Translations under genes and position numbers: made by a program | Part shown: positions 1 through 5,274 of the stretch, piece by piece | Layout of the letters: each line of letters opens with the position of its first letter | Position numbering within the stretch: position 1 is the stretch's first letter | The notes under the pieces: model-generated | Seen by the model: only the letters and a program-made list of their open reading frames with translations | The model's database searches: none | What the model was told of the DNA's origin: nothing | DNA from: Bacteroidales bacterium UBA1237 | GTDB lineage: Bacteria > Bacteroidota > Bacteroidia > Bacteroidales > UBA932 | Direction: 5' to 3' | NCBI GenBank assembly: GCA_002308935.1 | Contig: DBWN01000116.1 | Span: forward strand, 1,075 to 6,870 | DNA: 5,796 nucleotides

Positions 1-676
1 AGGTCATCTGGGTCTGCTCCTTGCCGTTCACCTTCATTCTCCAAGCCTGCATACGTCCGGTCCTGACACTGTTGAACCAGATGTATTTCCCGTCCGGGCT
101 GAACTCGGGGCCGTCATCAAGACCAGGTGCGTCAGTCAGTCTTGTCTCTTTCCCGCCCTTCACAGGCATGATGTAGACATCCTGCTCTCTGTCCGGTCCA
201 CGGAAAGCGCAATAGGCTGCTGTCTTGCCGTCAGGGCTTATTCCATGGAGATAACTGGGGCCGACGGGGGTCAACTTCCTGGGTTCTCCACCATCGAAAG
301 GAACCAGAAACACATATGAATTGTATCCTCTGACACTGGGATCGTTGCTGCTGAGACCGATCCATTTGCCGTCAGCTGTGATGACATGATCATTATTGCA
401 TTGGGTGATGGAACCGGTGTAAATGGGCAGAAGATCCGAGGAACCGTCCGGAGAAATCTTGTAGAGTTTTCCTCCGCTGTTGACCACAAGCCATTTCCCG
501 TCAGGAGTCCAGTTGGGGGCCTCGACCACGTAAGGGAACTCCTTGATTACACGATGGGTTCCTGTCTCAGTATCGAAGATTTCCAGATAGCTGATCGTCT
601 GCTGGCCTGTTTGGGCTGATACCGTGACGGCTCCGGCGAAGAGAATCGTCAGGAAGAGTTTCAACTTATTGGTCAT
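1..676 (-). CDS. Secreted TolB-like / PD40 beta-propeller protein, N-terminal part (C-terminus beyond left edge)
   Basis: The reading frame opens at an ATG on the minus strand (676-674) and stays open for 225 codons to the window edge, so the C-terminus is missing. Residues 1-21 form a signal peptide (KLK followed by a hydrophobic stretch, probable cleavage VSA|QT after Ala21), so the protein is exported. The mature part shows four PD40/WD40-like blade motifs at regular spacing: WTPDGKWLVV (Asp59), TADGKWIGLSS (Asp102), SPDGKTAAYC (Asp149) and FSPDGKYIWFNS (Asp195), 43 to 47 residues apart. This is the pattern of the TolB C-terminal propeller and of the N-terminal propeller of S9 peptidases. 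The visible part cannot tell a free-standing TolB-like protein from an S9 peptidase, since a hydrolase domain would lie off the edge. The role is probably ligand, glycan or protein binding in the periplasm; no substrate can be read from the sequence. It is divergent from the SPFH gene. Confidence 0.88.
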   Translation of the reverse strand, partial: MTNKLKLFLTILFAGAVTVSAQTGQQTISYLEIFDTETGTHRVIKEFPYVVEAPNWTPDGKWLVVNSGGKLYKISPDGSSDLLPIYTGSITQCNNDHVITADGKWIGLSSNDPSVRGYNSYVFLVPFDGGEPRKLTPVGPSYLHGISPDGKTAAYCAFRGPDREQDVYIMPVKGGKETRLTDAPGLDDGPEFSPDGKYIWFNSVRTGRMQAWRMKVNGKEQTQMT

Positions 677-718
677 AATTCTGTGTTAGTTTGATTGTTC
701 GCATATATGATCCGGTCA

Positions 719-726
719 TAAATATA
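719..726 (-). promoter_or_regulatory. Possible -7 element for the TolB-like gene
   Basis: Read on the minus strand this is TATATTTA, one base off the Bacteroidetes -7 consensus TAnnTTTG. It lies about 43 bases upstream of the ATG, which would leave a leader of about 36 bases. I do not see a convincing TTTG at the -33 position, so the call is weak. Confidence 0.25.
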
Positions 727-758
727 CCTATTATCATTACATAAGGAATCCACTTCTG

Positions 759-788
759 ATGAAAAAAGGCGAAATTTTCATGAAAAAA
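759..788. promoter_or_regulatory. Repeat and palindrome cluster next to the SPFH promoter
   Basis: ATGAAAAAA occurs twice in direct orientation, at 759-767 and 780-788, exactly 21 bases apart (two helical turns). The second copy overlaps a perfect 12-bp palindrome TTTTCATGAAAA at 775-786, which adds a third ATGAAAA half-site on the other strand. The cluster ends directly before the -33 element at 789-792. Placement and phasing suggest a regulator-binding site or an upstream promoter element. Simple A/T-rich composition is the alternative explanation. Confidence 0.35.
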
Positions 789-819
789 TTTGGAGATAGA
801 GATTTTTGGTATATCTTTG
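789..819 (+). promoter_or_regulatory. Bacteroidetes-type promoter of the SPFH-RHH operon
   Basis: The -33 element TTTG (789-792) is followed after 19 bases by TATCTTTG (812-819), a complete match to the TAnnTTTG -7 consensus used by the primary sigma factor of Bacteroidetes. Transcription would begin around 825-828 and give a leader of about 30 bases before the ATG at 856. There is no Shine-Dalgarno in that leader, only A/T-rich sequence, which is usual in this phylum. Confidence 0.75.
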
Positions 820-848
820 TGATATCAAAATGATACTATTTTAAAATA
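820..848. promoter_or_regulatory. Candidate operator over the start site and leader of the SPFH-RHH operon
   Basis: Two perfect palindromes lie between the -7 element and the start codon: TGATATCA (820-827) and TATTTTAAAATA (837-848). TGATA also recurs in direct orientation at 820 and 831, 11 bases apart or about one helical turn, and TACTA recurs at 834 and 847. Ribbon-helix-helix repressors often bind tandem short half-sites one turn apart near the start of transcription, so the RHH protein encoded in this operon is a natural candidate to bind here. This is inference from position and symmetry only. Confidence 0.3.
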
Positions 849-855
849 CTACACC

Positions 856-1809
856 ATGGAAAACAAAGAATTTGAGTACAAAGGCATAACCCTCAATGGT
901 TTTCTTGCACTGCTTCTGTGCCTGCTCCTCATCGTTGGAGCCATCTACTGTTTCGTGAAAGCCGAGGCCGCATCATCCGCCCCTATTCTGGGCATAGTAC
1001 TGCTGCTCGCCTTCGTCCTGGGCTGCATGGGGTTCATAAAGCAGGAACCCAACGAAGCCAAGGTCCTCGTTTTCTTCGGAAAATACAGCGGAACCTTCTT
1101 CAAGACCGGATTCTATTGGGTGAACCCTCTTTTAAGCAAGAAGGGAGTCACGCTTAGGGCCAGAAACCTCAATCCCGAGCCCATCAAAGTCAATGACAAA
1201 GCCGGCAACCCCGTCCTTATCGGAATGGTACTGGTCTGGAAACTTGAAGACACTTACAAAGCCCTCTTCGAAATCGACAGCCAGTCTCTCGCACCTGTCG
1301 TAACAAATAACATCAAGGGTGTTCCTGTACGTGTGGGAGTATCCAACTCACTCGCCAACGCATTCGAGAACTTCGTAAGGGTCCAGAGCGATGCGGCTCT
1401 CCGCCAGGTGGCAGGATGCTATGCATATGACAATCCGGACTCTGCAGAAGAACTCACCTTGAGAAGCAACGCCGAAGAGATCAATGAAAGGCTTGTACGT
1501 ACCCTGAACGAACGTCTCTCAATGGCAGGAATCCACGTGACAGAGGCAAGGATCAACTATCTTGCATACGCCCCTGAAATCGCGGCAGTAATGCTTCGCC
1601 GCCAGCAGGCTGACGCCATTATCGCGGCAAGAGAGAAGATTGTCGATGGAGCAGTCAGCATGGTCAAGATGGCGCTTGACAAACTCAAAGAAGAAGGAGT
1701 CGTAGACCTTGACGAAGAGCGCAAAGCCGCCATGGTGAGCAATCTGCTGGTCGTCCTTTGCGGTGACGAGCCCGCTCAACCCGTCGTGAACTCCGGAAGC
1801 CTTTATTGA
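856..1809 (+). CDS. SPFH/Band 7 domain membrane protein
   Basis: A 317-residue membrane protein of the SPFH (stomatin/prohibitin/flotillin/HflKC) superfamily. Two hydrophobic segments at about residues 13-34 and 42-61 anchor it. The next stretch, QEPNEAKVLVFFGKYSGT (63-80), is the usual opening of an SPFH domain, and the domain runs to about residue 240 with conserved blocks at GFYWVNP (85-91), IKVNDKAGNPV (110-120), FVRVQSDAALRQVA (173-186) and the stretch from GIHVTEARINYLAYAPEIA (225-243). Residues 244-285 (RRQQADAIIAAREKIVDGA onward) are a helical, probably oligomerising segment. The C-terminus ends in QPVVNSGSLY, a tail I recall as common in this subfamily. About 25 residues (roughly 141-168) appear inserted relative to the shorter family version. 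SPFH proteins form membrane rings or microdomains and often control proteases or other membrane proteins; no specific client is evident. The start follows the promoter at 789-819 directly, and the downstream RHH gene begins one base after the stop. Confidence 0.93.
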   Translation: MENKEFEYKGITLNGFLALLLCLLLIVGAIYCFVKAEAASSAPILGIVLLLAFVLGCMGFIKQEPNEAKVLVFFGKYSGTFFKTGFYWVNPLLSKKGVTLRARNLNPEPIKVNDKAGNPVLIGMVLVWKLEDTYKALFEIDSQSLAPVVTNNIKGVPVRVGVSNSLANAFENFVRVQSDAALRQVAGCYAYDNPDSAEELTLRSNAEEINERLVRTLNERLSMAGIHVTEARINYLAYAPEIAAVMLRRQQADAIIAAREKIVDGAVSMVKMALDKLKEEGVVDLDEERKAAMVSNLLVVLCGDEPAQPVVNSGSLY

Positions 1810-1810
1810 T

Positions 1811-1984
1811 ATGGCAAAGGAAAACAATAAAGAGAATGTCAAGAGTTTCGTGCTCAGGATAGACCCCGAAACGATGGCCGCTCTTGAACGCTGGGCAGCG
1901 GATGAGTTCCGCAGCACCAACGGTCAGCTGCAGTGGATCATCAACGAGGCCTTGCGAAAGAGCGGGAGACTCCCCAAGAAATGA
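1811..1984 (+). CDS. Arc-like ribbon-helix-helix protein, 57 aa
   Basis: This small gene begins one base after the SPFH stop codon and is almost certainly co-transcribed and translationally coupled; a weak GGAAG at 1795-1799 lies 11 bases before its ATG. It encodes 57 residues with the ribbon-helix-helix pattern: a basic, disordered start (1-10), a beta strand KSFVLRID (11-18), helix A from about PETMAALERWAADEF (19-33) and helix B from about STNGQLQWIINEALRK (35-50), then a basic tail SGRLPKK. It lines up without gaps against the phage P22 Arc repressor as I remember it, with RSTNGQ...SGRL matching RSVNSE...EGRI. Such proteins dimerise and place the strand in the DNA major groove. It has no toxin partner, since the neighbour is an SPFH protein. 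A role as autorepressor of the operon is inferred; a function in organising the SPFH complex instead cannot be excluded. Confidence 0.88.
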   Translation: MAKENNKENVKSFVLRIDPETMAALERWAADEFRSTNGQLQWIINEALRKSGRLPKK

Positions 1985-1995
1985 CTCGGTTTGCA

Positions 1996-2014
1996 TAACC
2001 GGAACCACCGGTTA
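1996..2014 (+). other. Small hairpin after the RHH gene
   Basis: TAACCGG (1996-2002) and CCGGTTA (2008-2014) form a perfect 7-bp stem with a 5-base loop. It starts 12 bases after the RHH stop and sits directly before the intrinsic terminator. It has no T tract of its own, so it is more likely a 3'-end protecting or auxiliary structure than an independent terminator. Confidence 0.5.
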
Positions 2015-2015
2015 C

Positions 2016-2049
2016 GGGCGGAAGGGCTTCCCTTCCGTCCTTTGTTTTT
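2016..2049 (+). terminator. Rho-independent terminator of the SPFH-RHH operon
   Basis: Bases 2016-2026 pair with 2030-2040. The core is the perfect 8-bp stem CGGAAGGG/CCCTTCCG with a CTT loop, extended by a G-T wobble and two G-C pairs. The T-rich run TTTGTTTTT (2041-2049) follows. It separates the SPFH-RHH operon from the M28 gene downstream. Confidence 0.8.
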
Positions 2050-2150
2050 GTAATAAATCACGCCGAACTGCAAGTATTTCGCAAAAAACAACGGCCATGT
2101 ATTGGATTACTGAAGAATAAGGGCGTTATTTGGGAAAAGACCATAAACGA

Positions 2151-3617
2151 ATGAGACAAACACTACTTTCACTTATGGCAGTGCTCATGATGGCACTGAC
2201 CATGACTGCTCAGGACAAAGTCACAAAGACGGTCCTCGAACTGGGGCGGACAGACAACCGCACAATGGAGCACGCTGACTACATCGCCCGCAATATCGGG
2301 GGACGTCCGGTAGGAACCCATATGCTGCACCATGCCGAAGAATGGGTAATCAGCCAATTCAAATCATGGGGTCTGGAGGTAACTGTCCAGGACGCCGTTA
2401 CAATAGGTGTCGGATTCGACCGCGGACCTTGGTCCGGAAGGCTCCTCTCAGAAGACGGTTTCACTCTGCATTTCGGCACCCCTGCCTATACCGCCGGAAC
2501 CCGTGGACCCCAAAAGGGAAAGGTCTATCTGGAGCCGAAGAACCAGAGAGAATTCGACAGGATCAAAGGTGCACTGAAAGGCTCATGGGTTCTGCTTGAG
2601 ACCGGTGCCACAAGCGGTCTTGCCATAGATGCCAGCCCGAAAGCCGATTCCACAAGAGCCGCACAGTTGGCTGAAGGAAAGGAAGGGTCTGTCCTCATGT
2701 ACAGGCAGATGGTCGACGCCGGGGTCCTTGGATTCATCCGCCCTTCAAAACTTCCCATGCAGGTCCTTTACAACCGCGCCATGTGCTTCGATCTTACCAT
2801 GGACAATCTGCCTAAGGCTTGCGACATCCTTCTCGATGAGCACCAGTTCGCCATCATCAAACAGAAAGCCGAGAACAGGGAAGATTTCCAGCTGGAGTTC
2901 GATATCAGGAACCATTTCTTCCAGGGACCTATGGTTTACCACAACATCCTTGGCGTCATTAAAGGAAGCCAGTATCCTGATGAATACGTGATGATGGGAA
3001 GCCACCTTGACGCATATGATATCGCCACCGGTTCAACCGACGACGGACAAGGCGTATGCGTAACCATGGAGGCGGCGCGTCTTCTGGCAGCAGCCGGAGC
3101 CAAGCCCAAAAGGTCGATAATGTTCTGCATATGGACAGGTGAAGAGTATGGTCTTCTCGGTTCGAAATTCTTTGTAGAGAACAAGACCGTCCCTTGGGAC
3201 AAGATCTCAAATTACTTCAATCGTGACGGAGGCCCGCTCGCAGCAACCTCAATCACTGTCCCGCCGGCAATGTACGACGATTTCGTAAAAGCCTGCGAAC
3301 CTCTCAAGGATTACAACCCCGACATTCCTTTCACTGTGAACAAGCGAGAAGGCGACCCTCAGCCCCGCCCGAAAACCGCAGGCGGCTCAGACCACGCTTA
3401 CTTCCAGATGAACGGCATTCCGGCGATCTCTTTCCGCGAGAGCGATGTTTTCGGATATGATTTCATTTACCGTGACATCTGGCACACTGAAGATGACCTT
3501 TATGACAAGCTGATTCCGGAATACATGGAGCACTCAGCAGTGGTTCAGGCTGTGACCGCATACGGTCTGGCCAACTTGAATCACCTCCTATCAAGGGAAG
3601 GGCTCTTCAAGGATTGA
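2151..3617 (+). CDS. Secreted M28 zinc metallopeptidase, carboxypeptidase Q-like
   Basis: The chosen ATG gives 488 residues with a clean signal peptide (MRQTLLSLMAVLMMALTMTA, likely cleavage before Gln21). An in-frame TTG at 2130 would add seven charged residues before the signal peptide and is less likely. The M28 dinuclear zinc site is complete: GSHLDAYD (His285, Asp287), TDDGQG (Asp297), TGEEYG (catalytic Glu331, ligand Glu332), NRDGG (Asp359) and IWHTEDD (His445); AGGSDHAYF at 411-419 is the usual late motif. The spacing of only 11 residues between the His and Asp ligands resembles mammalian carboxypeptidase Q (HLDSWDVGQGAMDDG) rather than Aeromonas or Streptomyces aminopeptidases. Residues of about 115-200, between the N-terminal part and the catalytic core, look like an inserted PA-type domain. 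It probably removes terminal residues or splits dipeptides in the periplasm or outside the cell. Aminopeptidase and carboxypeptidase activity cannot be told apart here. No clear promoter was seen in 2050-2150. The gene ends 30 bases before a strong terminator. Confidence 0.92.
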   Translation: MRQTLLSLMAVLMMALTMTAQDKVTKTVLELGRTDNRTMEHADYIARNIGGRPVGTHMLHHAEEWVISQFKSWGLEVTVQDAVTIGVGFDRGPWSGRLLSEDGFTLHFGTPAYTAGTRGPQKGKVYLEPKNQREFDRIKGALKGSWVLLETGATSGLAIDASPKADSTRAAQLAEGKEGSVLMYRQMVDAGVLGFIRPSKLPMQVLYNRAMCFDLTMDNLPKACDILLDEHQFAIIKQKAENREDFQLEFDIRNHFFQGPMVYHNILGVIKGSQYPDEYVMMGSHLDAYDIATGSTDDGQGVCVTMEAARLLAAAGAKPKRSIMFCIWTGEEYGLLGSKFFVENKTVPWDKISNYFNRDGGPLAATSITVPPAMYDDFVKACEPLKDYNPDIPFTVNKREGDPQPRPKTAGGSDHAYFQMNGIPAISFRESDVFGYDFIYRDIWHTEDDLYDKLIPEYMEHSAVVQAVTAYGLANLNHLLSREGLFKD

Positions 3618-3647
3618 TCCTACTGTAGGCATTATCAGAAACAGACT

Positions 3648-3693
3648 GGCGGAGATTCCTTCCAAGGAGCCTCCGCCTATATGTTTTCTTTTC
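3648..3693 (+). terminator. Nested-hairpin intrinsic terminator between the convergent M28 genes
   Basis: The outer stem GGCGGAG (3648-3654) pairs perfectly with CTCCGCC (3671-3677). Inside it, TCCT (3657-3660) pairs with AGGA (3665-3668) around a four-base loop. A T-rich run, TTTTCTTTTC (3684-3693), follows a few bases later on the plus strand, so it mainly ends the upstream M28 gene. The opposite strand lacks a comparable T tract directly after the stem, though the same stem could also slow transcription of the minus-strand gene. Confidence 0.75.
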
Positions 3694-3710
3694 AGGGGAA
3701 AGTCGTGGTT

Positions 3711-5084
3711 CTAACGAGCCACAGCCGGAAGGCTAGGGTGCCCGTCTGAGACAGCCCTTACCGCGAAATAATAGTTGTCTTTGCTCAATGGGCAAGAATA
3801 CTCCATGTTACCGGACTCGGGGAGACTATCAGGTACTGATACGGTATCCGGAAGGCCCATCGGCATGGCCGGAAGCCAGTCGGGACGGTCCGTTTCCCTG
3901 CAAAGTATCTGATAGGTGACGTTTTTGTCCGGCAAACCGTCTTTACCTATGACAGGTTTCCAGGAGATCACGGTGTTGTTGTCAAGATCATTGGCATTGG
4001 CAATCCTGACACCTGATGGCCTCGACGGGGCCATTGCAAGGAGCATGACGGAAGCGATGTTGATCTTTATGTTTCTGACCAGGTACGGAAAATCCACATA
4101 CTTGGCCAGGTCGCCATAATCCGTCCCGTTTTCAGTGCGCACATCCTGATGCGTCCTTTCGTAATCCTCACAATATTCGCAGACGCGTACGGCATTGAAT
4201 CCGTTCCTTTGGAAATAAAGCTGGTCTCCGCCTCTGCGATAACGGTCGGAGCGGTAATTGAGGACAACTTCCTGCTCAGGGACATACTTTGACGCCGCCT
4301 CCTTTATATATCTGGCCAATTGACGTGAGTCCGAATCCTCACCATTGGCGCTTTCCGAGAAGACCCTGACCTTGTACTCTTCGTGCAGTTCCGTGCCACT
4401 AGCTCTCGTGTTGCCGATCATGTCATTGCTCAGCACCGCCAAAACAGGCCATCCTTCCGCCTTGGCCATCTCCGCGAAATGACGGGAACCGTCAAGGCCT
4501 TGTTCTTCTCCTGAAACGAAAAGGCATTTGACCGTCTCCTTGAGCGGAATGCCGGAAAGGATGCGGACTGTTTCCAGAAGGCAAGCCAGGCCGCTTCCGT
4601 CATCATCAGCCCCCGGAGCGAATGCCGTGGAATCCATGACATTGATGACCCTTGTGTCTATGTGGGCAAGCAGAAGTATCTCGCTTTTCGGATCAGTACC
4701 GGGAATAGTGACCATCACCTCCGGAACGGACGCCACACGGTCATAGCGTCCTCCATTCTCACCGACAGTATAAAGGACTGTTTCAACAATCGGTCTGGGA
4801 CGGGATGAAGGTGCGGATGCGGACCATTCTTCGCATCGCTTGACCAGATAGTCGACAGCCGCTCCCAACCCCTTCGAAGGGTCAGTCTGAGAACTGAGGG
4901 TATGCCTTGTGTGGAATCCGACAAGGTCGTCAATGTACGAACGGACGTTGTCCTCGCTTACTGACGAAACAGCCTCTACTATGACCGGATCGGTATCGCG
5001 GACCGACGGTTTTCCTTTATCACAGGAAGGAGATGCTAAAGTGATTGCGACTGTCAACACAATCAGGGGGACAACTGTTTTCAT
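3711..5084 (-). CDS. M28 zinc metallopeptidase, probable lipoprotein with C-terminal FN3-like domain
   Basis: The minus-strand frame extends up to an ATG at 5120, but the ATG at 5084 is preferred because it places a standard lipoprotein signal (MKTVVPLIVLTVAITLASPSC) at the N-terminus; the longer form would add 12 residues in front. This gives 457 residues with Cys21 as the probable lipidated residue. The lipobox ASPSC has a proline at -2, which is unusual, so simple secretion is the alternative. The catalytic domain has all M28 ligands: LLAHIDTR (His141, Asp143), PGADDDGSG (Asp160), SGEEQG (catalytic Glu193, ligand Glu194), SNDMIG (Asp221) and RTHQD (His312). The usual SDH motif appears as GGDQLYF near 285-291. 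Residues from about 353 to the end (PSRPSGVRIANANDL, VISWKP, VTYQILCRE, NYYFAVRAVSDG) match a fibronectin type III-like beta sandwich. It likely acts as an aminopeptidase anchored in the envelope. It is convergent with the other M28 gene, and the two differ in ligand spacing, anchoring and tail. Confidence 0.9.
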   Translation of the reverse strand: MKTVVPLIVLTVAITLASPSCDKGKPSVRDTDPVIVEAVSSVSEDNVRSYIDDLVGFHTRHTLSSQTDPSKGLGAAVDYLVKRCEEWSASAPSSRPRPIVETVLYTVGENGGRYDRVASVPEVMVTIPGTDPKSEILLLAHIDTRVINVMDSTAFAPGADDDGSGLACLLETVRILSGIPLKETVKCLFVSGEEQGLDGSRHFAEMAKAEGWPVLAVLSNDMIGNTRASGTELHEEYKVRVFSESANGEDSDSRQLARYIKEAASKYVPEQEVVLNYRSDRYRRGGDQLYFQRNGFNAVRVCEYCEDYERTHQDVRTENGTDYGDLAKYVDFPYLVRNIKINIASVMLLAMAPSRPSGVRIANANDLDNNTVISWKPVIGKDGLPDKNVTYQILCRETDRPDWLPAMPMGLPDTVSVPDSLPESGNMEYSCPLSKDNYYFAVRAVSDGHPSLPAVAR

Positions 5085-5274
5085 AAGAATCCGTTTTACG
5101 GACGCAATATAGCAAATCATTATTGATTTCGGTGCACAGGCGGAATCCCCGGCTTGACGGTCATTTCATTTTTCTTCCAATCTTTTCCACTCTCGGTCCA
5201 GCATGAAGAGATTCTGTTCACTTATTGTTTTTTTTCCCTAACTTGTACCGTGCAAAAAATGAGAAGGAACCGGA
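5085..5274. other. Divergent intergenic region between the M28 lipoprotein and DUF1573 genes
   Basis: About 190 bases with no supported gene. It holds a run of eight T at 5228-5235 and an imperfect inverted repeat TTGTAC-C-GTGCAA at 5243-5255, just upstream of the DUF1573 ribosome binding site. I found no TTTG/TAnnTTTG pair with correct spacing on either strand, so the promoters of both genes remain unplaced. The plus-strand frame crossing 5154-5405 has no coding features and overlaps the DUF1573 gene in another frame. Confidence 0.6.
5262..5269 (+). promoter_or_regulatory. Shine-Dalgarno of the DUF1573 gene
   Basis: AGAAGGAA lies five bases before the ATG at 5275. It is the clearest purine-rich ribosome binding site in the window. 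With the in-frame stop at 5260-5262 it fixes the start at 5275, against the out-of-frame ATG at 5259. Confidence 0.6.

Noticed and set aside
386..619. Plus-strand open frame of 77 codons
   Set aside because: It lies inside the minus-strand propeller gene, which has a signal peptide and periodic PD40 motifs; the plus frame shows no domain or start signal.
1811..1984. RHH protein as the antitoxin of a toxin-antitoxin pair
   Set aside because: The adjacent genes are an SPFH membrane protein and, after a terminator, a secreted peptidase; no small toxin-like gene is present.
1519..2008. Minus-strand open frames over the SPFH-RHH region
   Set aside because: They are antisense to two well-supported genes and cross the terminator hairpins; their protein sequences have no recognisable features.
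1884..2120. Plus-strand frame overlapping the RHH gene and the terminator
   Set aside because: It overlaps the RHH gene in another frame and reads straight through two hairpins and the T tract.
2130..2150. TTG start for the carboxypeptidase Q-like gene
   Set aside because: It would put a charged seven-residue leader (MGKDHKR) before a signal peptide that starts naturally at the ATG at 2151.
5154..5159. TTGACG as a sigma70-type -35 box
   Set aside because: Bacteroidetes use TTTG/TAnnTTTG promoters, and no matching -10 lies at the right distance.
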